A stretch of 11,549 nt of DNA from an uncultured bacterium (GTDB lineage: Bacteria; Bacteroidota; Bacteroidia; Chitinophagales; CAIOSU01). Both the position numbers and the translations under genes were made by a program. The notes under the pieces were generated by a model. That model was not told where the DNA came from, ran no database searches, and saw only the letters and a list, made by a program, of their open reading frames with translations. The stretch is from the NCBI GenBank assembly GCA_903861055.1, contig CAIOSU010000491.1, positions 1-11,549 of the forward strand, read 5' to 3'. How positions within the stretch are numbered: position 1 is the first letter of the stretch; each line of letters starts with the position of its first letter. This document shows positions 1-7,152 of this stretch, piece after piece.

Positions 1-93
1 AAACTTGGCAGTGTCATGTTCACCAAACTATTTGTATATCAAGAGGCTGAGCACCCACACGCTGCACAGAAACCTCAAACCCTAACACTGTAA
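1..93 (+). CDS. rplM: Large ribosomal subunit protein bL13/uL13, C-terminal end (partial)
   Basis: Only the last 30 codons and the TAA stop are present; the gene continues off the left edge. The readable tail contains the MFTKLFVY and AEHPHAAQKP segments, which match the typical C-terminus of ribosomal protein L13, a 50S subunit assembly protein. It lies 9 nt upstream of rpsI in the same direction, the usual rplM-rpsI pairing in bacteria. Identification rests on this short conserved tail plus gene order, which together are quite specific. Confidence 0.9.
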   Translation, partial: KLGSVMFTKLFVYQEAEHPHAAQKPQTLTL

Positions 94-102
94 TAACTTA
101 AT

Positions 103-489
103 ATGAGCGTTAATAACGGACTTGGCCGTCGTAAAGCTGCAATTGCCCGCGTTATCTTGAGCAAAGGTACTGGTGCAATAACTGTAAACGGCAAAGATTA
201 CAAAGAATACTTTAGCGTAAACCACTTGCGTACTAAAGTTGAGCAGCCATTAAACCTATTGGGTTTGACCAGCGAATTTGACATTCGTGCCAACGTTAGA
301 GGCGGCGGTGTAAAAGGTCAGGCCGATGCAGTTAAACTGGGTATTGCCCGTGCTTTGGTTGACCTAAACCCAGATTTCAAACCAAAGTTGAAGGAAGAGC
401 ACTTAATGACCCGTGATTCTCGCGTAGTTGAACGTAAGAAACCAGGTTTGCGCAAAGCCCGTAAACGTGCACAGTTCAGCAAACGTTAA
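103..489 (+). CDS. rpsI: Small ribosomal subunit protein uS9
   Basis: 128 residues, normal length for S9. The N-terminus begins with the GLGRRKAAIARV segment and the C-terminus ends in the conserved basic tail KKPGLRKARKRAQFSKR, whose final Lys-Arg reaches the P-site tRNA in known ribosome structures. The middle carries the RGGGVKGQADA motif. It belongs to the 30S head. The ATG at 103 is 9 nt after the rplM stop and has no Shine-Dalgarno sequence, as is normal for Bacteroidota ribosomal genes. It is probably co-transcribed with rplM, rpsB and tsf. Confidence 0.98.
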   Translation: MSVNNGLGRRKAAIARVILSKGTGAITVNGKDYKEYFSVNHLRTKVEQPLNLLGLTSEFDIRANVRGGGVKGQADAVKLGIARALVDLNPDFKPKLKEEHLMTRDSRVVERKKPGLRKARKRAQFSKR

Positions 490-516
490 TCACCGAATCT
501 CCTATATACTCATAAT

Positions 517-1452
517 ATGCAAGAAATTACCCATAAGCAGTTGCTGGAAGCCGGCGTACACTTTGGTCACTTAAAAAAGAAGTGGAACCCTAAGATGTTG
601 CCATACATCTTCATGGAGAAGAAAGGTATCCACATTATTGACCTTTACAAGACTCACGCCAAATTGGAAGAGTCTGCAGCGGCTTTGAAAAGCATTGCCC
701 GTAGCGGAAAGAAAATACTATTTGTTGCTACCAAGAAGCAAGCCAAAGAAGTAGTTAAAGCATGTGCAATTCGTGCAAATATGCCTTTCGTTACAGAGCG
801 TTGGTTGGGCGGTATGCTTACCAACTTTGCTACCATCCGTAAGAGCATCAAAAAATTGCAAAGCATTGACAAAATGCTGAGCGAGGGCAGCGAAAGCATT
901 ACCAAAAAAGAACGTTTGGTATTAAGTCGTGAGAAAGAGAAATTGGAAAAAATACTAGGTGGTATTGCCCAATTGAACCGTATCCCTGCTGCTATATTTA
1001 TTGTTGATATTAGCCACGAGCATATTGCTTTGGCCGAGTCTACAAAATTGAATGTAACTACATTCGGTATCGTTGATACTAACTCTGATCCCACCCAAGT
1101 TGACTTTGCAATACCAGCAAACGACGACGCGAGCAAATCAGTAGCTATCATCACCGAGTACCTTACTGAGGCTATCATTGAAGGCTTGCAAGATCGTAAG
1201 AGCGAGAAGGATGAAATGGAAGCATCTAAATATGCTGACGATGATGATGAGGAAGAAGGACGCGGCAACCGTTTGCGCATAGACGACGAAGACGATAGCA
1301 AAAAACGCAGTGCCGATGGTAACAGCGGTGGCCCTCGCAAGCGTAGTGGTACAGGTGGTGGCCCAGGTGGTGCTGCTGGCGGCTCTAGCCGTGCGCGCAA
1401 ACCAGCCGGTGGCCCAGGTGCTGGCGGTGCAGGTGGTCCAAGAAAACGTTAA
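517..1452 (+). CDS. rpsB: Small ribosomal subunit protein uS2 with long charged, Gly-rich C-terminal tail
   Basis: 311 residues, against 241 in E. coli. The conserved S2 body covers about residues 1-226, with the GVHFGHLKKKWNPKM opening, RWLGGMLTNF at 95-104 and GIVDTNSDP at 184-192. From about residue 227 the protein leaves the family core: acidic blocks at 241-247 (DDDDEEE) and 256-260 (DDEDD) are followed by a Gly/Pro/Ala/Arg-rich segment from about 270 to the end, in which GGPRKR occurs at 271-276 and again at 306-311. The tail is probably disordered. uS2 sits on the 30S surface between head and body, so the tail could reach mRNA, rRNA or another protein; this is inference. No Shine-Dalgarno precedes the ATG, 27 nt after rpsI. 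Confidence 0.97.
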   Translation: MQEITHKQLLEAGVHFGHLKKKWNPKMLPYIFMEKKGIHIIDLYKTHAKLEESAAALKSIARSGKKILFVATKKQAKEVVKACAIRANMPFVTERWLGGMLTNFATIRKSIKKLQSIDKMLSEGSESITKKERLVLSREKEKLEKILGGIAQLNRIPAAIFIVDISHEHIALAESTKLNVTTFGIVDTNSDPTQVDFAIPANDDASKSVAIITEYLTEAIIEGLQDRKSEKDEMEASKYADDDDEEEGRGNRLRIDDEDDSKKRSADGNSGGPRKRSGTGGGPGGAAGGSSRARKPAGGPGAGGAGGPRKR

Positions 1453-1476
1453 TTTAACTTACAATCTAGACATATC

Positions 1477-2307
1477 ATGGGAGTTACAGCCTCTGAAGTT
1501 AATGAGCTAAGGCAAAAAACTGGTGCCGGTTTGATGGACTGCAAAAAAGCCCTTACCGAATCCAACGGCGATATTGAAGCAGCTATCGACATCCTTCGCA
1601 AAAAAGGTCAAAAAGTATCGGCACTGCGTGCTGGGAAAGCGGCTAGCGAAGGTGCAGCAGTAGCGCTTACAACTGCCGATGGCAAAACTGGTATCGTTAT
1701 CAAATTGAGCAGCGAAACTGATTTTGTATCAAAAAATGAAGCATTCGTTAAGTTTGCCAACGACATCGCTAAACTTGCTATCGACAATCAGCCTGCTGAT
1801 TTGGAAGCTTTGAAAGCCTTGCCATACGAAGGTCTTACCATCGGTGAAAAGGTTATCGAAATGGTAGGCAAAATAAACGAGAACATTCAATTGACAGATT
1901 ACGAAAAAGTTACCGCTCCGGGTGTAGTAGCATACAACCACGCTGGAAACAAAATCGGTGTATTGGTTGCGCTATCATTGCCTACTGACGAAGCAGTTGC
2001 ATCTGTTGGTCGCGACGTAGCTATGCAAATTGCCGCTATGTCTCCAGTATCTGTTGATGCTTCTTCTGTTGATCCTACTGTTATTGAGCGCGAATTGGCA
2101 ATTGGCCGTGAAAAAGCTCTAGCTGAAGGCAAGCCTGAAAACATGGTTGACAAAATAGCGCAAGGTAATTTGCAGAAGTTCTATAAAGAGAACACTTTGC
2201 TTGCACAACAGTTTGTAAAAGACGGCAGTAAAACCGTTGATCAAGCTTTGAAAGCGGTAAACAAAGATTTGGCAGTTACTAGCTTTAAACGTGTAGCTTT
2301 AGGTTAA
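1477..2307 (+). CDS. tsf: Translation elongation factor Ts
   Basis: 276 residues, within the family range. The N-terminal UBA-like domain (about residues 1-45) contains LRQKTGAGLMDCKKAL, and the nucleotide-exchange core includes TDFV at residues 81-84, the motif that inserts near the EF-Tu nucleotide site in known structures. The protein releases GDP from EF-Tu in the cytoplasm. It begins 24 nt after rpsB, the classic rpsB-tsf pair, without a Shine-Dalgarno sequence. The terminator at 2340-2374 ends the transcript about 30 nt beyond its stop. Confidence 0.98.
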   Translation: MGVTASEVNELRQKTGAGLMDCKKALTESNGDIEAAIDILRKKGQKVSALRAGKAASEGAAVALTTADGKTGIVIKLSSETDFVSKNEAFVKFANDIAKLAIDNQPADLEALKALPYEGLTIGEKVIEMVGKINENIQLTDYEKVTAPGVVAYNHAGNKIGVLVALSLPTDEAVASVGRDVAMQIAAMSPVSVDASSVDPTVIERELAIGREKALAEGKPENMVDKIAQGNLQKFYKENTLLAQQFVKDGSKTVDQALKAVNKDLAVTSFKRVALG

Positions 2308-2339
2308 TAAACATTTTAACCTTTACAACTCATACAATG

Positions 2340-2374
2340 AAAGAGAGAACGCACTTGCGTTCTCTCTTTTTTTT
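2340..2374 (+). terminator. Strong intrinsic terminator after tsf
   Basis: A perfect 13-bp stem pairs 2340-2352 (AAAGAGAGAACGC) with 2357-2369 around a 4-nt ACTT loop, and the T run extends from 2367 to 2374. This is the textbook shape of a rho-independent terminator and closes the rplM-rpsI-rpsB-tsf unit. The A-rich left arm means it might also act weakly in the other direction, though there is no oppositely oriented gene here that needs it. It overlaps the pyrH promoter. Confidence 0.9.
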
Positions 2375-2384
2375 GGTACATTTG
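2355..2384 (+). promoter_or_regulatory. Bacteroidota-type promoter of pyrH-frr
   Basis: TACATTTG at 2377-2384 fits the Bacteroidota -7 consensus TANNTTTG, and a TTG at 2355-2357 lies 19 nt upstream, the expected -33 spacing. The -33 TTG sits in the loop and first right-arm base of the tsf terminator. Only 6 nt (CACCCG) separate the -7 box from the ATG at 2391, so transcription should start at or within a few bases of the start codon. Confidence 0.75.
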
Positions 2385-2390
2385 CACCCG

Positions 2391-3098
2391 ATGAAATACA
2401 AACGGATACTCCTAAAACTAAGTGGCGAAGCGTTGATGGGCGAAAAACAATTCGGAATTGACCCCGTTCGCATACGCCAATACGCAAAAGAAGTGAAATC
2501 GGCTGTTGATGCCGGAGCAGAGGTAGCGATAGTAATTGGTGGCGGAAACATTTTTAGGGGCCTACAAGCCGCCGAAAATGGCATTGAGCGTGCCCAAGGT
2601 GATTACATGGGTATGTTGGCAACCGTAATTAACGGTATGGCCTTGCAAGGTGCCCTAGAAGCAGAAGGAGTTTACACGCGTTTGCTTTCAGCAATTAAGA
2701 TGGAGCAAATTTGTGAGCCGTATATCCGTCGCAGAGCTATAAGGCACGTTGAGAAAGGACGTGTAGTAATTTTTGGCGCTGGCACTGGCAACCCCTATTT
2801 TACTACCGATACCGCTGCCGCCCTTAGAGCTATTGAAATTGAGGCTGATGTAATATTGAAAGGCACCCGCGTAGATGGTATTTATACTGCCGACCCAGAA
2901 AAAGAACCTACGGCAACTAAATTCGACAATATTTCTTTTCACGAGGTATATAGCCAAAGTCTGAACATTATGGATTTAACGGCTTTTACGCTTTGCAAAG
3001 AGAACGGCTTGCCAATAGTAGTATTTGACATGAACAAGCCCGGCAACTTGCTTAACATTTTGAACGGCGAAAATATAGGAACTCTCGTAAGCAACTAA
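2391..3098 (+). CDS. pyrH: Uridylate kinase (UMP kinase)
   Basis: 235 residues from the ATG at 2391, normal for bacterial UMP kinase, which makes UDP from UMP and ATP in pyrimidine nucleotide synthesis. Amino-acid kinase fold signatures are present: KLSGEAL at 9-15, IGGGNIFRG at 49-57, the GDYMGMLAT segment with Asp71, and GTGNPYFTTDTAA at 131-143 for nucleotide binding. An in-frame ATG at 2337 would add 18 residues, but those codons are the tsf terminator hairpin, so 2391 is the correct start. There is no Shine-Dalgarno; the promoter box ends 6 nt before the ATG. It is followed after 9 nt by frr, the common pyrH-frr pair. Confidence 0.97.
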   Translation: MKYKRILLKLSGEALMGEKQFGIDPVRIRQYAKEVKSAVDAGAEVAIVIGGGNIFRGLQAAENGIERAQGDYMGMLATVINGMALQGALEAEGVYTRLLSAIKMEQICEPYIRRRAIRHVEKGRVVIFGAGTGNPYFTTDTAAALRAIEIEADVILKGTRVDGIYTADPEKEPTATKFDNISFHEVYSQSLNIMDLTAFTLCKENGLPIVVFDMNKPGNLLNILNGENIGTLVSN

Positions 3099-3107
3099 AC
3101 CAGCCCT

Positions 3108-3671
3108 ATGAACGAGGAAATTGAAATTTATATTGACGATGCCAGGGATGCCATGAATAAAGCCCTGGTGCACCTTGAAGACGAGCTATCGCGTGTGCGC
3201 GCAGGCAAAGCCTCTCCAGCCATGCTATCAGGCGTATTTGTAGATTACTATGGCAACAGTACTCCATTGAGCCAAGTGGCCAATATTACCACCCCTGATG
3301 CCCGCTCATTGATTATTAAGCCTTGGGAGAAAGGTATGATTGGCCCTATTGAGAAGGCTATACATGCCGCCAACATCGGTCTAAATCCACAAAACGATGG
3401 AGAAATGATACGCCTTAACTTACCTATTATGACCGAGGATAGGCGTCGTGAGTTGGTTAAGAAAATTAAACTTATTGCTGAACAAAGCCGTGTATCAGTG
3501 CGCAACGTGCGCCGTGATGCGAACGAAGGCATTAAAGGCTTGGTAAAAGACGGATTGAGCGAAGATTTGGCCAAAGATGGCGAAAGCTTAGTACAAGACC
3601 TTACCAATGAGTTTATAGCTAAAGTCGAAAAATACCTTGAACAGAAGGAAGAGGAAATTATGAAGGTTTAG
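3108..3671 (+). CDS. frr: Ribosome recycling factor
   Basis: 187 residues, close to the usual 185. The family signature RVRAGKASPAML lies in helix 1 of the three-helix bundle, the small beta domain follows with YYGNSTPLSQVANITTPDAR, and the return helices carry LTEDRRRELVKKIK-like (here MTEDRRRELVKKIK) and SVRNVRRDANEGIK sequences. With EF-G it splits post-termination ribosomes. It is 9 nt downstream of pyrH and probably co-transcribed with it. Its stop codon is only 4 bp from the stop of the convergent sensor kinase, and its last codons form one arm of an inverted repeat. Confidence 0.98.
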   Translation: MNEEIEIYIDDARDAMNKALVHLEDELSRVRAGKASPAMLSGVFVDYYGNSTPLSQVANITTPDARSLIIKPWEKGMIGPIEKAIHAANIGLNPQNDGEMIRLNLPIMTEDRRRELVKKIKLIAEQSRVSVRNVRRDANEGIKGLVKDGLSEDLAKDGESLVQDLTNEFIAKVEKYLEQKEEEIMKV

Positions 3672-3685
3672 TAGATTAAAACCTT
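3663..3685. terminator. Inverted repeat over the two convergent stop codons (possible weak bidirectional terminator)
   Basis: AAGGTTT at 3663-3669 pairs perfectly with AAACCTT at 3679-3685 around a 9-nt loop. The frr stop (3669-3671) overlaps the left arm, and the kinase stop (3676-3678 on the minus strand) lies in the loop against the right arm. A run of T follows on neither strand, so as an intrinsic terminator it is weak. It is the only structure I can see that could separate the two converging transcripts. Confidence 0.4.
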
Positions 3686-5997
3686 GTTCCCTCCTTAGCT
3701 GTATAATACCCAAAAAGAATTTCATGTAACTGCTTAGGCTTGAATGGTTTGGTAATATATCCATCTAAGCCTAAACTGCTTGAGCGTTCTTTATCAGCAA
3801 CTGAGGCTGAGGCCGTAAGCGCTATGATAGGCAATTTTTGGTGCTTTTCATTTGGTTGCGCCCTGACAATTTCTATTGCCCTAAAACCATCTAATTCAGG
3901 CATTTGCAAGTCCATGAGCACTAAGTCATAGTCGTTAGCATTTATTTTTTCAATAGCTATCAGGCCATTCTCCGCCAAATCCCACTCCACATTCCAGTTT
4001 TTGAAATATTGGCTCATAACCAACACATTCACTTTATTATCTTCGGCCAGGAGTATTTTCAACCCCTTGAGCGATACATCCTCGATATTTTTTTCTAATT
4101 GCTGCTGCACTTGCTTGTATGCCGCATCTTTGCAAACAGGTAGTATAATTTCAAACGAAAATTTAGAACCTTGCCCCAATTCGCTTTCAAGCTCAATTTC
4201 GCTCCCAAATAAGTCTAGCAAATGCTTAGATATAGCCAAGCCAAGGCCAGTACCCCCAAAAGTGCGTGCAATATTGGAATTTGCCTGAGAAAAGCTTTCA
4301 AAAATGAACTTCTGGTTTTCTTTTGCAATACCAATGCCCGTATCTGATATCTCGAAGCGTAAACGGGCCAAAAGGTCTTCCTTACTAATTAGCGTTGCAG
4401 AAACACTGACTTTACCTTCTTCGGTAAACTTTATTGCATTACCAATTAAATTAGAAAAAATTTGGCCAATACGCATAGGATCACCGATTACGATTTCTGG
4501 TATATCCTCATCTAGCATCAATTTTAGTTGCAAGCCCTTTGCATTTACTTGACCCAAGAAAGAAAGCTTGATGTTGCTCAGCATCTCTTTAAACGAAAAA
4601 GGCTGTTTTTCGAGGATTACCTTGCCTGCTTCAACCTTACTTAAATCAAGTACATTGTTAATTAGCACTAAAAGGTTTTCAGCTGAATATCTAAGCGTGC
4701 TTAAGTTCTCCATCTGGTCTTCGCGAGGGTTGTTTAGCATTAGGTGCGAAATACCAATGATAGCGTTAAGGGGCGTGCGTATTTCATGGCTCATAGTGGA
4801 TAAGAAGCGCGATTTAGACTCCAAAGCTTCCTCCGCAACTAGCTTAGCGTTCAGCAACAATTCGCGCGCCGCTACTTGATCTGTGATAATATCAATAAGT
4901 TTAACAATACCTCCAATTTTACCTGGCACTTCATACCACGGCCTTATTTCCCACTTAAACCAGTCAATAGTGCCATCTTGCCAAACAAATGGCTCTGCCT
5001 CAATACTAATTACCTCACCTGCCAAGCACCTGTCATGATACTTTTTCCACTCTTCGGGAGCTTGCGGTAGAACGTTAAAAAATGATTTTCCCGTTAGTTC
5101 TTCATCTAATTTATAAATGGCCGACCACTTCGAACTAGCCGCAATGTAGCCCATATCCATGTCAAACATGGCCATAGCAGCAGGAGAAAATTCAATAAAA
5201 TGGCTAAGCTGATCTTTCTTTAAACGAATCTCATCCTCGGCAGCTTTAATTTTGGTAATATCTTGCAAAGCACCTACTACCTTTACACACTGCCCGTCTA
5301 TATACTCTGGGCTACCTATAATGCTCACCCATAAATTATTGCCCTTGGCGGTGCACATTGGCAGTTCCACCTGAAATACTTGCCCTGTTACGCTGCATTT
5401 CATAAACTCATCCACAAGACGGGCACTATCGTCCGAATGAAAATAACTCAAAGATTCCTCAAAATTAGGCACGAAATCAATCGGCTCTTCATAAATCAGC
5501 CGGGTTACCTCACTCCACGTAATGGAATTAGTAAGCATATCAACTTGCCAACCTCCTACTCGGGCAGCTTGGTTAGTTTTATTCAAAAAGTCTTGTGCCT
5601 GGCGCAAATTAGCCTCAACTTCTTTCTGCTTGGTTATATCAACGTGTGAGCCAACCATTCGCAACGGGCGGTAGTTCTCGTCCCACTCAATTACACTACC
5701 CTTGCACTGCACATAAACAGTGCTTCCGTTTTTATGATAATATCGGGCCATTGTATCAAAAGGAACTTGGCCCTTACTACCAACATGCTCATTTACAGCA
5801 GCGTATAGAATCGGTAAATCTTCAGGAAAAATAATCTTCTGCCATGATTCTGGGCTATTTTCCATTTCATGGTCTTCATACCCAAACATTTGCTTAAATC
5901 TGGGGCTAAGATACTCTGAGTTAGTTACCATATCCCAGTCCCAATAACCAGCCATGGTATCTTCTAAAATTTTTCTATATATATCACTGATAGCCAT
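3676..5997 (-). CDS. Soluble hybrid sensor histidine kinase: three PAS-like domains, HisKA, HATPase, receiver
   Basis: 773 residues with no membrane segment or signal peptide, so probably a cytoplasmic sensor. Sensory part: PAS/PAC-like domains at about 7-125 (ending HVDITKQKE), 140-250 (ending LQDITKIKA) and 262-375. Transmitter: HisKA with SHEIRTPLN, phospho-acceptor His404; ATPase with N-box NLIGNAIKF at 516-524, DTGIG at 552-556 and GGTGLGLA at 581-588. Receiver at about 646-765: acidic pair Glu652/Asp653, phospho-acceptor Asp696 in LMDLQMP, Thr728 and Lys750. All catalytic residues are present, so autophosphorylation and phosphorelay look possible. It lacks an Hpt or DNA-binding output domain, so a partner elsewhere is needed. 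The signal is unknown. The start is set by AAGGAG 4 nt upstream, unusual here. It converges on frr. Confidence 0.95.
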   Translation of the reverse strand: MAISDIYRKILEDTMAGYWDWDMVTNSEYLSPRFKQMFGYEDHEMENSPESWQKIIFPEDLPILYAAVNEHVGSKGQVPFDTMARYYHKNGSTVYVQCKGSVIEWDENYRPLRMVGSHVDITKQKEVEANLRQAQDFLNKTNQAARVGGWQVDMLTNSITWSEVTRLIYEEPIDFVPNFEESLSYFHSDDSARLVDEFMKCSVTGQVFQVELPMCTAKGNNLWVSIIGSPEYIDGQCVKVVGALQDITKIKAAEDEIRLKKDQLSHFIEFSPAAMAMFDMDMGYIAASSKWSAIYKLDEELTGKSFFNVLPQAPEEWKKYHDRCLAGEVISIEAEPFVWQDGTIDWFKWEIRPWYEVPGKIGGIVKLIDIITDQVAARELLLNAKLVAEEALESKSRFLSTMSHEIRTPLNAIIGISHLMLNNPREDQMENLSTLRYSAENLLVLINNVLDLSKVEAGKVILEKQPFSFKEMLSNIKLSFLGQVNAKGLQLKLMLDEDIPEIVIGDPMRIGQIFSNLIGNAIKFTEEGKVSVSATLISKEDLLARLRFEISDTGIGIAKENQKFIFESFSQANSNIARTFGGTGLGLAISKHLLDLFGSEIELESELGQGSKFSFEIILPVCKDAAYKQVQQQLEKNIEDVSLKGLKILLAEDNKVNVLVMSQYFKNWNVEWDLAENGLIAIEKINANDYDLVLMDLQMPELDGFRAIEIVRAQPNEKHQKLPIIALTASASVADKERSSSLGLDGYITKPFKPKQLHEILFGYYTAKEGTRF

Positions 5998-6122
5998 AAA
6001 TCTCCTTAATAAACCTAGCCGGAAAAGTTAATTAATTTTCGGGGCATTGAAAAAAATCTGCAGTTAAAGTTAGTGTTTTAAAATCTTGTGTTGTAAAAGT
6101 AACTGGCAACAATAGCATGTTT
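5998..6122 (-). other. Intergenic stretch between the radical SAM and kinase genes, with a tiny ORF
   Basis: Apart from the Shine-Dalgarno site, this 125-nt AT-rich gap holds an imperfect hairpin around a TTAATTAA palindrome (arms GGAAAA-like and TTTTC-like, one G-G mismatch) near 6019-6044, and a 28-codon minus-strand ORF at 6032-6118 whose ATG is 4 nt after the radical SAM stop. The ORF begins MLLLPVTFTT and ends FFQCPEN. I cannot tell whether it is translated. TAACTTTA at 6065-6072 (minus) resembles a -7 box with the last base changed, but no TTG lies at the right distance. Confidence 0.3.
6002..6007 (-). promoter_or_regulatory. Shine-Dalgarno sequence of the hybrid kinase gene
   Basis: On the minus strand AAGGAG is followed by ATTT and the ATG at 5997. 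It is a full-strength Shine-Dalgarno core with a short 4-nt spacer. No other start in this window has one. In Bacteroidota the anti-Shine-Dalgarno tail of 16S rRNA is normally held away by ribosomal proteins, so such a site is exceptional and may matter for regulation. The sequence match is certain; the function is inference. Confidence 0.65.
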
Positions 6123-7151
6123 TTAGGCCCAAACTTTTAAACCTTCGGTGCAGTTTTTGCAAATGTCAATTTCGTTTCGAGACAGCAATACCCGCGAGCG
6201 AAAATCTTGGTACTTATCGCCTCGCCAAACTTCATTAAACGATTGGGTTTTGAGGTCGCCTAGTTTGTGTTTGGCATCTTTATCAAAGCAGCATGGTACA
6301 ACCAGCCCGTCCCAAGTAATTACGCTAGAGTGCCAGAGCTTCCAACAGTGGTTCTCAAGCTTGTTCTTTATCTGAAAAGTGCCATTAGGTTGTTTTGCAT
6401 AGCGGCTATATTGGTCCTGTTCAGGTATTAACGGATTTCCGTGCTCAAAATCGTAAATCTGGGCTGTCTTTAACTTTACCTCGTCTACGCCAATTTCCTT
6501 GGCCAGCCTGTAAACTTCTGGTATCTGGTGCTCATTCGGTTTCACTACCAAAAATTGGAAAATGATGTGCGGTGTAGTCGATTTTAGTTGTTTTTTCCAT
6601 TTCACCAAATTGGCCGCCCCCTGTAGTACCTTATCCAACTCGCCCTCTTTACGGTAGCTCTGGTAGGTATCTTGCGTAGTGCCATCAATAGATATTATAA
6701 CCCTACTAAGGCCCGACTCCACCGTTTGCCTTGCCCGCTCGTCATCCAAGAAATGGCCATTGGTTGAAGTTACCGTATATATTCCTCTAGATGATGCTTG
6801 GGCAGCCATATCCAAAAAGGCAGGATTAAGGTACGGCTCCCCTTGAAAATAGAAATACAAGTACACCAGCGTATCTTGTAATTGGTCAAGTATGTTTCCA
6901 TACAAGCCATTTTTCATCATTCCGGTATCGCGGGTAAAACTACGTAGGCCACTCGGGCACTCGGGGCAACGAAGATTGCAAGCGGTAGTAGGCTCAATTG
7001 ATATATTGAAAGGCATACCCCACTGTACTGGTTTGTGGGTTTTCTTGGCTAACAGGTATGACGAGTATACCCGACCCATATTCGCTAGTTTGCTTGGCGA
7101 AAGCGTCTTGATAAAGTTTGCCGTATCCAACGCACTAGCACCCACTGGCAT
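6123..7151 (-). CDS. Radical SAM protein with C-terminal SPASM-type cluster motif
   Basis: 342 residues from the ATG at 7151. The radical SAM cluster motif CNLRCPEC gives Cys58, Cys62 and Cys65, which should bind a [4Fe-4S] cluster and S-adenosylmethionine; the GEPYLNP-type segment (here QGEPYLNPAF) fits the SAM-binding region. The C-terminus has a reduced SPASM pattern: Cys269, then GLVVPCC with Cys287/Cys288 (Gly-x4-Cys), and CKNC with Cys331 and Cys334, enough for at least one auxiliary cluster. Substrate is unknown; the family includes peptide-modifying enzymes, sulfatase maturases and uncharacterised proteins. A longer reading from 7244 is possible but its extra 31 codons overlap the dehydrogenase gene, whereas 7151 lies one base after that gene's stop (TAA T ATG), a typical coupling arrangement. 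Confidence 0.88.
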   Translation of the reverse strand: MPVGASALDTANFIKTLSPSKLANMGRVYSSYLLAKKTHKPVQWGMPFNISIEPTTACNLRCPECPSGLRSFTRDTGMMKNGLYGNILDQLQDTLVYLYFYFQGEPYLNPAFLDMAAQASSRGIYTVTSTNGHFLDDERARQTVESGLSRVIISIDGTTQDTYQSYRKEGELDKVLQGAANLVKWKKQLKSTTPHIIFQFLVVKPNEHQIPEVYRLAKEIGVDEVKLKTAQIYDFEHGNPLIPEQDQYSRYAKQPNGTFQIKNKLENHCWKLWHSSVITWDGLVVPCCFDKDAKHKLGDLKTQSFNEVWRGDKYQDFRSRVLLSRNEIDICKNCTEGLKVWA

Positions 7152-7152
7152 A

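Noticed and set aside
654..1400. 248-codon ORF on the minus strand opposite rpsB
   Set aside because: It is a shadow of rpsB: Ser/Pro/Arg-rich low complexity created by the Gly- and Asp-rich tail on the other strand, with no recognisable domain.
1318..1449. Gly-codon repeats at the end of rpsB considered as a tandem repeat or mobile element
   Set aside because: The repeats are short, imperfect and in frame, and are explained by the low-complexity protein tail.
1310..1510. 66-codon plus-strand ORF across the end of rpsB and start of tsf
   Set aside because: Val/Ala/Gln-rich product is a frame-shifted reading of the rpsB Gly-rich repeats and runs into the certain tsf frame.
2337..2390. Extended pyrH start at 2337 giving an 18-residue N-terminal addition
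   Set aside because: The added codons are the terminator stem, loop and T run plus the promoter box; the conserved UMP kinase N-terminus begins exactly at 2391.
3740..5834. Several plus-strand ORFs of 60-100 codons antisense to the kinase gene
   Set aside because: The minus-strand kinase is intact and convincing over its full length; these products have no motifs and are expected antisense shadows.
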